A stretch of 64,000 bases of DNA from Pseudomonadota bacterium (GTDB lineage Bacteria > Desulfobacterota > Desulfovibrionia > Desulfovibrionales > Desulfovibrionaceae), in the NCBI GenBank assembly GCA_018816865.1, contig JAHIUW010000025.1, forward strand, positions 62,001 to 126,000. Reading direction: 5' to 3'. This document shows, one piece after another, positions 24,736-36,108 of this stretch (positions are counted from its first letter, which is position 1; each line of letters opens with the position of its first letter). Both the position numbers and the translations under genes were made by a program. The notes under the pieces were generated by a model. It worked only from the letters and a program-made list of their open reading frames with translations, was not told the DNA's origin and made no database searches.

Positions 24736-25725
24736 TTACTTGATGACGCCCACTTCGCGATAGTACTTCTCCGCGCCCGGATGCAACGGGGCGGGCAGGC
24801 CGACTGTGGCGCGCTCCAGGCTCATGGCCGTGGTGGCCTTGTGGATGTTGTGCAAAAAAGACAGATTTTCATAGATGGTCTTGGTCAGCTTATAGACAAC
24901 CTCGTCGGACAAGTCGGCCCGGCAGGCCAGGAAGTTGGGCTGGGCAATGGTCCGGATATCCTTTTCCTGAGCAGGATAGGTCCCGGCGGGAATCACCTTG
25001 CGGGTCCAGATGGGGTAGGACTTCTGGATGGTGGCCAATTGCTTATCCGTGAAGTCCAAGACCTGGACCTTCGCGGCACCCAGCTGAGCGTAGAGCATGG
25101 TGATGGCGGACACGGGGGGACCGGCAGGAATGTTCGCACCCACGATGCGGTTGTCCATCATGGCCTGGGCAGACGGGGTATAGGCCAAATATTCCAGCTC
25201 CATATCCTTGGCGGGGTCAATACCTAGGGCCGCCAGCAGGGCAAGGCCCGACCCCTCGGTGCCGGAGCCGCGTTTGCCGATGGAAAATTTCTCACCCAGG
25301 TTGTGCAAATCGGAGACATCCCCCTTCTTGACGTACTTGCCCAGCAGCGCGAAGTGCTCCACGTTCTCCCAGAGCATGGTCACGGAGCGAAAATCCTTAT
25401 AGGCCTGCCCCTTGTAGGGACCTTTGCCATGATAGGCATTCAGGCCAAACAAGGCCTGCAGGATCGCCAGATCGCACTCCTTGTTCTTGAGCATCTGAAT
25501 GTTCTCACCGGAACCGGCGGAATTGATGGCCGTGGCGGTAATGCCGTCCGACGCCGACAGCTTGATGCTCGCCAGGGTTCCGATGGCAACACCCACGGGG
25601 TAGTAGGTCCCACCCGTGGTCGCAGTGGCAATGATCAGGTTCTTGTCGCCGGCCTTGGCATTCACTGCTCCAAACGTCACACACAGTGTGCATACCATCG
25701 CCACAATCATCAGACGTCTAAGCAT
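24736..25725 (-). CDS. TAXI-family TRAP solute-binding protein
   Basis: A 329-residue periplasmic protein. It has a signal peptide (about residues 1-25, ending NAKAGD) and the TAXI family N-terminal motif NLIIATATTGGTYYPVGVAIGTLA. The central segment KFSIGKRGSGTEGSGLALLAALGID and a C-terminal KVIPAGTYPAQEKDI region are also typical. TAXI proteins bind small organic acids such as glutamate or related carboxylates, but the ligand cannot be read from the sequence. It precedes the fused membrane subunit by 103 bases. The ATG at 25725 has GGGAGAG upstream. Confidence 0.92.
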   Translation of the reverse strand: MLRRLMIVAMVCTLCVTFGAVNAKAGDKNLIIATATTGGTYYPVGVAIGTLASIKLSASDGITATAINSAGSGENIQMLKNKECDLAILQALFGLNAYHGKGPYKGQAYKDFRSVTMLWENVEHFALLGKYVKKGDVSDLHNLGEKFSIGKRGSGTEGSGLALLAALGIDPAKDMELEYLAYTPSAQAMMDNRIVGANIPAGPPVSAITMLYAQLGAAKVQVLDFTDKQLATIQKSYPIWTRKVIPAGTYPAQEKDIRTIAQPNFLACRADLSDEVVYKLTKTIYENLSFLHNIHKATTAMSLERATVGLPAPLHPGAEKYYREVGVIK

Positions 25726-25988
25726 TGCCCTCTCCCGCTAAAATGAACGATCAAAGAATACTCCCGAGACCCCATTGTCTTGTACTCACCCAAAAAAACT
25801 CCGTGCCTTCAACTCCGGCAACAGGAAATGCAGATGCGGTATTGATCCCCATCCGTGCCTGCGCCATAGCATACCTATATATTAATCTCAAATATCCTTG
25901 GCAATTCAGTGATAATCCAAGCTTGATCCACGCCAAAGACCAAACACTCCCCACCCGTACGCCCTGCGACACAACAACCGGGAATCGC

Positions 25989-27656
25989 TCAAAAACCGAA
26001 AGCCAGACCATCTCCCCGGGCATCGCTGCCCCCGCACAGCCAGCCCGTTGCCGGGTCGCGCAGGATGACCTGCCCCCGACCAAACAGCGCACGGTCCCAG
26101 CCCCGCACAAAGGCGGTCCTGTGGCCCATGGCCCGCAGTTCAGCGCGCAGAGACTCCGGGAACCCCTGCTCCAGGGCCACGACGTCGCCGGGTTTCCCGG
26201 CGGGCAGGCAGAACCGCAGGCGGTCCAGGGCGGTCTGCGGGTCCAGCCCGTCATCCAGCAAGGCACCCAACAGCTGCACATGCCCCTGGGGCTGCATGAA
26301 GCCACCCATCACCCCGAACGGCCCGTACAGGGAACCGTCGGCCTCGCGCACGGCCAGGCCCGGGATGATGGTGTGGTAGGTACGCTTGCCCGGCCCCAGA
26401 GCATTGGGATGTCCAGGGTCCAGGGAGAAATTGTCGGCCCGATTCTGGAGCGAGAACCCGAGCCCCACGGGGGTAATGCCCGTGCCGAAACTCCTGTACA
26501 CGCTGTTGACCATGGAACAGGCATTGCCCTGTCCGTCCACCACGCAAAAATACACCGTGTCCGACGAGGCCAGGGGAGCCCCATGGGGGACATCGACCAT
26601 GGCCCGGTCCAGCCGCACAAGCCCGGCACGGGCAGTGGCATAGGCGGGATCAAGCAAGGCCTCGACACCGGCGTCCATGGTTTCGGGGTCGGCAATGAAT
26701 CGATGGGCGTCGGCAAAGGCCAACCGCAAGGCTTCGATCTGCAGGTGCACCCGCTGGGCGGACAGCGGCCGTGATTTGCCCGGGGCATCCAGGGCAGCGA
26801 GGATATTCAAAGCCATGAGCGCAGTCAGCCCTTGTCCGTTGGGCGCACACTCGAAGATGCGCATCCCGTTGTAGACCGTGCTCACGGGCTCGGGATGCAA
26901 GGTCTCATGGGTCCCCAGGTCCGCCGCCGTCAGGACGCCGCCAGCCTCTCTCACGGCCTGCGCCACGCCCGAGGCGATTCTCCCCTTATAGAACAGATCG
27001 AACGCGTCCATTGCCGTCCCGGCCTCGGCCAGTGCCGCAAGCAGACGCCCCAGATCGGGATTGCTGACCAGCTGGCCGGCCCGTGGGGCCTTCCCTCCGG
27101 GCAGCAAGGCGCGTCCGCCAGGGGCTGAGACAAGTACTTCCTTCGCGCCCTCGGCCCAGAGATTCGCCGAGACCGGACCCACGGGGAATCCATCCACGGC
27201 ATGGCGAATAGCAGGTTCCAGCAGCGCTCCGAACGGCAACGTCCCGTGCCGCTCCAGCAATGAACACCAGGCCCCCACCGCACCCGGCACGGTCACGGAC
27301 AGGGCCGAGCGGGGAGGGAGTTCCTTGAGGCCCCGCTTGTGAAGCAACTCATGAGTCAACCCCTGGGGGGAACGTCCAGAACCGTTCAGGCCATGCACCC
27401 TGCCCGTCCGGGCGTCAAAGAACAGGGCGAAGGCATCTCCGCCCGGCCCGGTGCTGGCCGGTTCGGTCACGGCAAGGACCGCGGCCATGGCCACGGCTGC
27501 ATCGGCGGCGTTGCCACCCCGGCGCAGCATGGACAGTCCGGCTTCCACCGCCAGTGGCTGACTGGCGGCGGCCATCCCTCCCCTGGCATAGACAGGAGAA
27601 CGTCTGGAATCGAATCTGAATTCAGGGGGCACTGAGCAATGCGGCTCTGCGGGCAT
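25989..27656 (-). CDS. Gamma-glutamyltransferase / cephalosporin acylase family protein
   Basis: A 555-residue Ntn hydrolase of the gamma-glutamyltransferase family. The N-terminal SPVYARGGMAAASQPLAVEAGLSMLRRGGNAADAAVAMAAVLAVTEPASTGPGGDAFALF is the large-subunit signature. The autocleavage site is SSDTVYFCVVDGQGNACSMVNS, with the Thr of D-T-V as the expected nucleophile exposed by self-processing. The FGVMGGFMQPQGHVQ segment is conserved too. No signal peptide is apparent, so it may act in the cytoplasm, unlike periplasmic E. coli Ggt. The ATG at 27656 with AAGGAG 6 nt upstream is chosen over the longer frame to 27935. Its substrate may be glutathione conjugates or another gamma-glutamyl compound. 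Confidence 0.85.
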   Translation of the reverse strand: MPAEPHCSVPPEFRFDSRRSPVYARGGMAAASQPLAVEAGLSMLRRGGNAADAAVAMAAVLAVTEPASTGPGGDAFALFFDARTGRVHGLNGSGRSPQGLTHELLHKRGLKELPPRSALSVTVPGAVGAWCSLLERHGTLPFGALLEPAIRHAVDGFPVGPVSANLWAEGAKEVLVSAPGGRALLPGGKAPRAGQLVSNPDLGRLLAALAEAGTAMDAFDLFYKGRIASGVAQAVREAGGVLTAADLGTHETLHPEPVSTVYNGMRIFECAPNGQGLTALMALNILAALDAPGKSRPLSAQRVHLQIEALRLAFADAHRFIADPETMDAGVEALLDPAYATARAGLVRLDRAMVDVPHGAPLASSDTVYFCVVDGQGNACSMVNSVYRSFGTGITPVGLGFSLQNRADNFSLDPGHPNALGPGKRTYHTIIPGLAVREADGSLYGPFGVMGGFMQPQGHVQLLGALLDDGLDPQTALDRLRFCLPAGKPGDVVALEQGFPESLRAELRAMGHRTAFVRGWDRALFGRGQVILRDPATGWLCGGSDARGDGLAFGF

Positions 27657-27822
27657 GGAGGTCTCCTTGATCATTGGTATTTCCATGCACCTGCGTAGCC
27701 CAAGACGCGCCTGGCTCGCAAGGGGCAACACCGCCTTTCGGCTGATCATCAGAAGCCCCCGTGCCTCACCCGCCCAACAAAACCCACACTTTGTCCTTGC
27801 CTTGGCTCCTTTCTTGAATACT

Positions 27823-30800
27823 ATGAATACAATGCACACACTATTGCTAGTCTTGGCCCTGGTGTTCGGTTTCCTGCCCCTCCCCGGCCTCGCCCTGGCG
27901 GACGCAGAACAAGAACAGGTGACCCTGCAACTCAAATGGAAGCACCAGTTCCAGTTCGCCGGCTACTACGCCGCCATTGAGCAAGGTTATTACGACCAGG
28001 CCGGGCTTGTGGTCACCCTGCTCGAAGGCGCCCCGGGCATGGACCCGTCCGTTTCCCTTCTGGACGGGACCGCCCACTATGCAGCCCACAATTCCGACGC
28101 ACTGCGCAGTTACCTTGCCGGCACCCCCATCGTGGCCCTGGCCGTCATCTTCCAACATTCTCCTACTGCGCTCGTGGTGCGGGCGGATTCCGGCATCGTC
28201 TCCCTGAGCGATCTGAAGGGACGGCGGATCATCACCAGCCCCACCCAAGACGCCGAAATCCTGGCCATGCTGCGCGTGGAAGGCCTGGATGCAGCCGACT
28301 ACCAGCTTGAGCCGCACGACGGGGACATGCGCAAACTGATCACCGGCGAGGTGGCGGCCATGTCCGTGTATGTCACCAACGAACCCTATCGGTTGGGGCA
28401 TCTGGGCATCCCCGTTTCGTTATTCCAGCCATTGTCCCGCGGCATCGATTTCTATGGGGATATTCTGATCACAAGCAGGGAAGAATATGAAGCCCATCCT
28501 GCTCGGACGAAACGCTTTCTGAAAGCCTCCCTTCAAGGGTGGCAATACGCCATGGATCATCCCGGCGAAATGGTGGACCTCATCAGCCGCAAGTACGCCC
28601 CGGACAAGCCCCGCGAGGAACTGTTCCAAGAGGCCGAAGCCATGCACGGCCTGATCCAGCCCCAACTGGTCGAATTGGGCTCCATGAACACACAGCGCTG
28701 GAAACGCATCGCCGAAGCCTACGCTTCACTGGGCATGGCTCCGCCAGGCGTCGGCCTGGAAGATTTCCTGCCGCTGGAAAAGAAATATTCCTCAGAAGAC
28801 CTGAGAACCATCTCCCTCTGGGGGGGGAGCACCTTGGCCGTGCTGCTCATCGGGGCCCTGGCCCTGATGGCCTTCAACTCCCGGTTGCGCTGCCGGGTCG
28901 TTGAACGCGAGCGCATCATGGACAGCATCCTCTCTGTCTCGCCCTTCGGCCTGGTCCTGTGCCGCGACCGCTTCGTGGTCTGGGCCAACGACGCCATGAG
29001 CCACATGTTCGGCCATTCCCCACAGGATTTCCAGGGGATGCCCACCCGCCGACTGTACGATACTGATGAGAAATACTTTCAGGTGGGCCAGTCCATCGAC
29101 CTGGCACGACAGAACGGCGGCGAGGTGATGCTCGATGTGGACATGCAGCACCGCGACGGCGGCGAGGTCGTGGTCCAGATGTCCATCCGCTTCATCGCCC
29201 CCAAACGCCCAGAGGAGGGCTACATCGTCTCCCTGGTGGACATCGCCGAGCGCAAACGCGCGGAGAACCATCTTCGTCAGGCCGCCAAAGTCTTTGAGCA
29301 GAGCCGTGAATCAGTGATCATCACCGACCCCGAAGGCGTCATCCTGGACTGCAACCAGGCCTTCACGGAGACCACGGGCTACACCCGCGAGGGAGTCCTG
29401 GGGAAAACCCCCGGAGTCCTGAAAAGTGGCCGCCACGGCTCGGATTTCTACAGACAGATGTGGCAGAGCATCGCCTCGGACGGCCTCTGGAGCGGCGAGA
29501 TCTGGAACCGCAAGAAAGACGGCGAGCTGTTCCCGGCCTGGCTGCGCATCACCGCGGTCAAGGACAAACAGGGGCAGATCATCAACTTCGTGGGAACCAT
29601 CTCCGACCTGACCGCGGAGAAACTGAGCGCTGAGAGCATCTACCGCCTGAACAACTACGATCTGCTGACAGGGCTGCCCAACCGCGCCCTGCTGCTGAAC
29701 CTGCTGCGGCAGGAACTCGTTCACGCTCGCCACGACGGCAGCAGCGTCGCCGTGCTGGTGCTGGATCTGGACAATTTCAAGACCGTCAACGAGTCCATGG
29801 GCATCGCCAGCGGGGACGAACTGCTCCAGGAGGCTGCGCACAGACTGTCCGGCCCCGGAGACAACGGCCTGACCGCCGCACGCCTGGGCAGCGATGAATT
29901 CGCCCTGGTCCTGACCGGCTTTGCCGTCACCGAATCCATCGCCCCGGTGATCCAGGCCACCCAGGACAGCATCTCGCGCCCATTCATCCTGCCCGCCGGA
30001 GAGGCTGTGCTGACGTGCTCCATCGGCGTCAGTGTCTACCCCGATGACGCAAGCAACCCCGAGGAGCTTCTGAAAAACGCCGAGAACGCCCTGCATCACG
30101 CCTCTCTGACGGGGGCCGGGAGCTACGAGTTCTTCTCCCCGGACATGACGGAACGAGCCTCGGAACGCCTGCAGGTGGGAACGGCACTGCGCCGGGCCGT
30201 CACCGAAGGTCAGTTCGTGCTGCACTACCAGCCAAAGGTCGATCTCAAGACCCGGCGCACGGTCGGTGCGGAGGCCCTGATCCGCTGGAACCATCCCCAA
30301 TGGGGACTGGTGGCTCCGGGACGTTTCATCCCGCTGGTGGAAGAGACCGATCTGGTTCATTCGGTGGGCGAGTGGGTGCTCAACGAGGCCTGCCGGGCCA
30401 CGCGCAGGATGCACGAGGCCGGACACCCCGAACTGCGCATGGCCGTCAACGTCTCCCCCAGGCAGTTCCTGGAAAAGGACATGCCCAGGCTGGTAAGGGA
30501 ACTGCTGGCCCAGACGGGCCTTGCCCCGCAGTTCCTGGAACTGGAGATCACCGAGGCCCTGCTGGTCAGCGATGTGCAACGGGTCAGAAATTCTTTTCTC
30601 GAACTAAAGAAACTCGGGGTGAGCCTGGCCATCGACGATTTCGGGACCGGCTACTCTTCGCTGTCCTACCTGACCAGCTTTCCGCTGGACACCCTGAAGA
30701 TTGACCGTTCCTTCATCGCCACCATGGAGCAGAACCCCGGCCATGCGGCCATCACCTCCACCATCCTGGCCATGGCCGAAAACCTAGGACTCAGTGTCGT

Positions 30801-30948
30801 GGCTGAAGGCGTGGAGACCCACACCCAAGAGAGCATGCTCCAGAAGCTGGGCTGCGGCTTGGCGCAGGGATTTCTGTATTCCCCCGGCCTGCCCGAGGCC
30901 AAGTTCCTGGCGCTGATCAAGGCCCCGCGCTGGCCCAGCGACATCTAA
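27823..30948 (+). CDS. Periplasmic NMT1-like sensor with PAS, GGDEF and EAL domains
   Basis: A 1041-residue membrane signalling protein. After a signal-like N-terminus, an NMT1/ThiY-type binding domain (about residues 25-325) starts QVTLQLKWKHQFQFAGYYAAIEQGYYDQAGL. A membrane helix (about 330-352) leads to two PAS domains (about 365-475 and 485-605). These are followed by a GGDEF domain whose active-site loop reads GSDEF (at 689), not GGDEF, so cyclase activity is doubtful. The EAL domain has EALIRW (from about 816), DDFGTGYSS (from 938) and VAEGVET, and looks like an active cyclic-di-GMP phosphodiesterase. The ligand is probably a thiamine- or pyrimidine-like molecule. No good ribosome site precedes either Met, so the start is uncertain; 27832 is the alternative. 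Confidence 0.85.
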   Translation: MNTMHTLLLVLALVFGFLPLPGLALADAEQEQVTLQLKWKHQFQFAGYYAAIEQGYYDQAGLVVTLLEGAPGMDPSVSLLDGTAHYAAHNSDALRSYLAGTPIVALAVIFQHSPTALVVRADSGIVSLSDLKGRRIITSPTQDAEILAMLRVEGLDAADYQLEPHDGDMRKLITGEVAAMSVYVTNEPYRLGHLGIPVSLFQPLSRGIDFYGDILITSREEYEAHPARTKRFLKASLQGWQYAMDHPGEMVDLISRKYAPDKPREELFQEAEAMHGLIQPQLVELGSMNTQRWKRIAEAYASLGMAPPGVGLEDFLPLEKKYSSEDLRTISLWGGSTLAVLLIGALALMAFNSRLRCRVVERERIMDSILSVSPFGLVLCRDRFVVWANDAMSHMFGHSPQDFQGMPTRRLYDTDEKYFQVGQSIDLARQNGGEVMLDVDMQHRDGGEVVVQMSIRFIAPKRPEEGYIVSLVDIAERKRAENHLRQAAKVFEQSRESVIITDPEGVILDCNQAFTETTGYTREGVLGKTPGVLKSGRHGSDFYRQMWQSIASDGLWSGEIWNRKKDGELFPAWLRITAVKDKQGQIINFVGTISDLTAEKLSAESIYRLNNYDLLTGLPNRALLLNLLRQELVHARHDGSSVAVLVLDLDNFKTVNESMGIASGDELLQEAAHRLSGPGDNGLTAARLGSDEFALVLTGFAVTESIAPVIQATQDSISRPFILPAGEAVLTCSIGVSVYPDDASNPEELLKNAENALHHASLTGAGSYEFFSPDMTERASERLQVGTALRRAVTEGQFVLHYQPKVDLKTRRTVGAEALIRWNHPQWGLVAPGRFIPLVEETDLVHSVGEWVLNEACRATRRMHEAGHPELRMAVNVSPRQFLEKDMPRLVRELLAQTGLAPQFLELEITEALLVSDVQRVRNSFLELKKLGVSLAIDDFGTGYSSLSYLTSFPLDTLKIDRSFIATMEQNPGHAAITSTILAMAENLGLSVVAEGVETHTQESMLQKLGCGLAQGFLYSPGLPEAKFLALIKAPRWPSDI

Positions 30949-31087
30949 CCGACCCAAGGGCCGGGCCGGCCCTCACGGCATCGCCAAGTCTTCAGCCTGG
31001 AACAGTCTCATTCCAGCCTGCTGTCCAACGACCAGGATTCGTCAGCCGACGCGCCCCCAAGGGCACGCCCCGCTGAAGCGCGGTCGC

Positions 31088-31111
31088 AAAAAAAGCCGCT
31101 CTCTACGCGGC
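31088..31111 (-). terminator. Terminator overlapping the end of the dksA-like gene
   Basis: On the minus strand GCCGC and GCGGC (31095-31099 and 31107-31111) form a stem over GTAGAGA, followed by a T7 run. The gene's stop codon lies in the loop, so termination is immediate after translation. Confidence 0.8.
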
Positions 31112-31432
31112 CTGTTCGGTCTGTTCCTGGCAAGTGATGCAATACAGGGCCTGGGGATTGGCCTTGAGCCGGGCCAGGCCGATATGCTCTCCGCACTCCT
31201 CGCAAAACCCGAAGGAAGGCTCCTGGAGTCTGTGCAGGGCCTCGCGCACCTCCCGCAGCTGGCGGCTCTCCCGCTCACGCATCACCACGTTGAAATGCAT
31301 TTCGCTGACCAGGGAGGCATATTCATTCTCGTCAGGGCAGCTGGGGGCATCGATGGACACATTCCTGGACTCGAGAAACCGAAGTCTTTCGTGTAAGTAT
31401 TCACGAATTTCGAGCTTGTCATCCGCAGTCAT
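31103..31432 (-). CDS. DksA/TraR-type zinc-finger protein
   Basis: A 109-residue protein. A coiled-coil N-terminal part (LEIREYLHERLRFLE ... MRERESRQLREVREALHRLQE) is followed by a C4 zinc finger, FGFCEECGEHIGLARLKANPQALYCITCQEQ (about residues 75-105). DksA-type proteins bind RNA polymerase through its secondary channel and act with ppGpp. This protein is shorter than DksA (~150 residues) and has a weakened tip in its coiled coil. The tip Asp pair of DksA is not clear, so a variant function is possible. The ATG has AGGAGGAG upstream. A terminator starts within its last codons. It lies between the signalling protein and glnD and is transcribed alone. Confidence 0.88.
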   Translation of the reverse strand: MTADDKLEIREYLHERLRFLESRNVSIDAPSCPDENEYASLVSEMHFNVVMRERESRQLREVREALHRLQEPSFGFCEECGEHIGLARLKANPQALYCITCQEQTEQAA

Positions 31433-31642
31433 GGCTGTCTCCTCCTGTATTGGATTTGAGCCTTTCTACAGGCGCTGCGTTACAAGAATGTTGAGGTCCT
31501 CCGACAAATGCGAGAACTCCGGATACATTGAATTTTCTCCGCGCAGACAAGAGGTTAGCTTCAATCACCCTTGGCCGCCAGTTTGCCCCCGGGCCGAGGC
31601 GTCCCCGCGTGGAGACCGTCGCCCTGTCCCAGGGGCGCACGC

Positions 31643-31685
31643 AAAAGCCCCATTGAGTCCAACAACCTGGAGTCAATGGGGCCTT
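31643..31685 (-). terminator. Terminator of glnD
   Basis: On the minus strand GGCCCCATTGACTCC pairs with GGACTCAATGGGGC (arms at 31671-31685 and 31647-31660) over a ~10-nt loop, followed by a short T run. It lies 33 bases after the glnD stop. Confidence 0.8.
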
Positions 31686-31717
31686 TGCCAAACAGGGTCG
31701 TTCATCACTGGTGAAAA

Positions 31718-34339
31718 TCAGTCTCGCTCCAGGCAAGCCAACAGGGCATGGCGCACCTCGCGGATTCTCTCAACGCTTGTGACCTTGCCGCCATCCTCGC
31801 GCACATAGAACACGTCGGCCACCTGATCGCCGTACGTGGCGATCTTGGCCAACTGGATCGACAGTCCCAGATTCAGCATGGCACGCGCCACATCATACAA
31901 CAGCCCCACGCGGTCCGGGGCGGCGATTTCGATCAGGGTGTAGAAATCCGAAGCCTCATTATGCAAGGCGATCTCCGGTGCGGCATCCACAAACTTGCGG
32001 GCCAGCGGAGAACGGCGCTTCTCCGTCAGACGATATGACAATGACAACTGCCCGTTCATGGCGTTGCGGACACTGGCTGAGACCCGGGACTCAAAGACCC
32101 CGGGAGGCAGGTGATCGGGCGGATCGGAGACCACGAACACATCCACCACTGTCCCGTCGCGCCACAGAAAACACTCGGCAGACACGATATTGATGTCATG
32201 CAGGGCCAGGACTCCGGCGATGGTGGCGAACAGGCGTGGATCGTCCTGGGCGGCCACGGCCACCTCCCAAGCTCCGCTCTCGGGAATCTCACGAGTCTCG
32301 ACCACAACCACACCCGCGCCTCCCCTGCCGCCAGGCCGGGTGCGTTTGGCCTCCTCCACGAAGGCCTTCAGACGCCGCACCATGTCCACATGCCGCAGGA
32401 TATCCTCGGCCTCCATGGACAGGGTGTATCGCGTGGGCAACAGGTCCATGAACAATTCCACGGCTTCTTCGTTGTCCGAACCTTCAGCGGCCCGGCGCAA
32501 GGCCTCAAGGGTGGTGCGTGATTTGTTGACGGCGTTCGACGAGGCCAACCGCCCGCGCCGCAACATGCGCAGGACCTTGCCGTGCAGCTCCCACAACAGA
32601 CTGGCGGACCACTTGGTCCAGGCCCCCGGGCCTGTGCCCCCGGCATCGGCCCAGGTCAGCAACATCAGCATGTCCAGGCGACGCTCGCCCCCCACTCGTC
32701 CGGCACAGCCTGCAACCACGGACTCGTCACCCAGGTCACGACGGGTCGCTGTCTCGAAGACCACCAGATGTTCCCGCACCAGAAACGCAATATCCTGCGT
32801 CTCGTCCTGCGGCCAGTGCCAGCGCTTGAGGACCTCGCGCGTGATAACCTCACCTTTGTCCGAGTGCCCGCCGCCCAGGCCCTTGCCCACGTCGTGAAAG
32901 AAGGTGCCCAACAGCAAGGTTGAAAGATCCTCGCAGGCGTCGCGCAATTCCAAAAACTTCCGATCCGGCTGACGGAAGGACCCCTCCAGACGGCGGAGGG
33001 CCTCCAGCGTGTGCCACCCCACGGGATGGATATGGTAGGTGTCGAACTGCACCACGTCCTGCACGCGACCGAACTCGGGCACAAAGGCCCCCAGAAAGCC
33101 GCTCTCCATCATCTGTTCCAGGGTCTGGGCCGCCTTGCCCGAAGTCAGGATGGACACAAAACCACGGGCCGCCTCCGGCGAGGCTGACAGATGTTCGCCC
33201 ACCAGGTGCAGATGTCCGGAGACAAAACCTCGCGCCCCCAGAGACAGAGGCAGGCCAGTGCTGGCCGCACAGAGGAATATTTCCATGAGCACCATGGGAT
33301 CGTGCGGGTAGCCCCGGGGCAGGTCAAAGACCAACTGCCCATCCAGTTCCGCGACACCAGGGGCCAAGGCCCTGGGCCTGCCGTCCTTTTTTATGCCGCG
33401 CATCGCCCGGGTCATCATCGAGGCATTGAGGGCTTTGATGGCCGCCATTTCGCGGTGCAAGCGCGCCATGAACAGCTCCACAGCCAGGGCCCCGCCCACA
33501 TTTTCGAAACCCAGGGCGCGGGCGATGGCCTCCTGATGAATCATATGCAGACGGTCATTGCGCCGCCCCGATTCATGGTGCAGCAGGTTGCGGACCCTGA
33601 GCAGAAAACGGGCATTGTCCTCCAGCACATGGGCCTGGGCCTCGGTAAGCAGACCACTGCGCAGCAACTCGTCCACGCCCCTGCCCCCCTTATCCACCTG
33701 CCCCAGCCACAGGATCTGATGGTAATCCCTGAGGCCTCCGATGCCCCGTTTGAGATCGGGTTCCAGAAGCGCGCTGGCATCACCGAAACGGCTCAGGCGC
33801 TCCTTGTTGCCCTCCATCAGCCACCGGCTGAAGTCGATCCTCTTCTTGACCACCACCTTCTCGGCAAAGGCGGTCTCGAACGTCTCGAACACCTGGCGGT
33901 TGCCGTCGATGAAGCGCGCGTCCAGCAGGGAGGCGAAGACCTGGAAATCCTTGCGTGCCAGGGAAAGATTCTCCTTGATGCTGCGAAAGCCATGCCCCAG
34001 GTCGTATCCCAGATCCCACAGCGGAAAGAACAGCGCCTGGGCCAGATCCAAAGCCTGGGGGGGAATGCGGCGCTCATAGACCAGCAGGATGTCCACGTCC
34101 GAGCGCAGGCACAATTCGCGCCGACCATAACCGCCCACGGCCACAACGGCAAAAGGGCTGTCCTCCGGGGACGGCCCTTTCTTGGGCCAGATCTCCCGCA
34201 GCCGAGCCCCGAAATAGGCGTCCACCAGCGACGTCAGTTCCGCGCAGAAGGTGTCGCCCGGCAGCTCAGCCGCTTTCGCGGCCAGATCATCACGGCCCTT
34301 GGCCAAGATCTTCGCTGCCCTGGATGCCTTCGTCTCCAT
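31718..34339 (-). CDS. glnD: [Protein-PII] uridylyltransferase / uridylyl-removing enzyme
   Basis: An 873-residue bifunctional sensor of glutamine. The nucleotidyltransferase site is AVGGYGRRELCLRSDVDILLVYE (about 68-90), which transfers UMP to the PII Tyr. The HD-domain uridylyl-removing site shows TFFHDVGKGLGGGHSDKGEVI (about 480-500). Two C-terminal ACT domains bind glutamine (DDPRLFATIAGVLALHDINIVSAECF and AAPDRVGLLYDVARAMLNLGLSIQLAKIATYGDQV). Length is typical. It works on GlnB, encoded 154 bases away and followed upstream by amtB. Together the three form the nitrogen-sensing set. No glutamine synthetase or adenylyltransferase lies in this window. Confidence 0.95.
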   Translation of the reverse strand: METKASRAAKILAKGRDDLAAKAAELPGDTFCAELTSLVDAYFGARLREIWPKKGPSPEDSPFAVVAVGGYGRRELCLRSDVDILLVYERRIPPQALDLAQALFFPLWDLGYDLGHGFRSIKENLSLARKDFQVFASLLDARFIDGNRQVFETFETAFAEKVVVKKRIDFSRWLMEGNKERLSRFGDASALLEPDLKRGIGGLRDYHQILWLGQVDKGGRGVDELLRSGLLTEAQAHVLEDNARFLLRVRNLLHHESGRRNDRLHMIHQEAIARALGFENVGGALAVELFMARLHREMAAIKALNASMMTRAMRGIKKDGRPRALAPGVAELDGQLVFDLPRGYPHDPMVLMEIFLCAASTGLPLSLGARGFVSGHLHLVGEHLSASPEAARGFVSILTSGKAAQTLEQMMESGFLGAFVPEFGRVQDVVQFDTYHIHPVGWHTLEALRRLEGSFRQPDRKFLELRDACEDLSTLLLGTFFHDVGKGLGGGHSDKGEVITREVLKRWHWPQDETQDIAFLVREHLVVFETATRRDLGDESVVAGCAGRVGGERRLDMLMLLTWADAGGTGPGAWTKWSASLLWELHGKVLRMLRRGRLASSNAVNKSRTTLEALRRAAEGSDNEEAVELFMDLLPTRYTLSMEAEDILRHVDMVRRLKAFVEEAKRTRPGGRGGAGVVVVETREIPESGAWEVAVAAQDDPRLFATIAGVLALHDINIVSAECFLWRDGTVVDVFVVSDPPDHLPPGVFESRVSASVRNAMNGQLSLSYRLTEKRRSPLARKFVDAAPEIALHNEASDFYTLIEIAAPDRVGLLYDVARAMLNLGLSIQLAKIATYGDQVADVFYVREDGGKVTSVERIREVRHALLACLERD

Positions 34340-34381
34340 GACGCCTCCTCTTGCTGCTCATTGTCATTTTGAACCAAACGA

Positions 34382-34412
34382 CCCCGCTCCTGCCGAGTTG
34401 GCGGGTGCGGGG
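34382..34412. terminator. Hairpin between glnB and glnD
   Basis: CCCCGC (34382-34387) pairs with GCGGGG (34407-34412), and the inner CCTGCC/GGCGGG pair with one wobble. It lies in the 154-bp glnB-glnD gap. It may terminate glnB transcripts or attenuate glnD; the T run on the minus side is weak. Confidence 0.4.
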
Positions 34413-34493
34413 CCGGTTGTAGCAATTTTGAGAAACCAAGACCAGCCGTCAAAGGCCACTCCTGATCCAGCAAGCTGTCAATAATCCAACCTG

Positions 34494-36108
<1,615 letters not shown>

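Noticed and set aside
27657-27935. N-terminal extension of the gamma-glutamyltransferase
   Set aside because: It overlaps the start of the divergent sensor gene, and the ATG at 27656 has a strong ribosome site.
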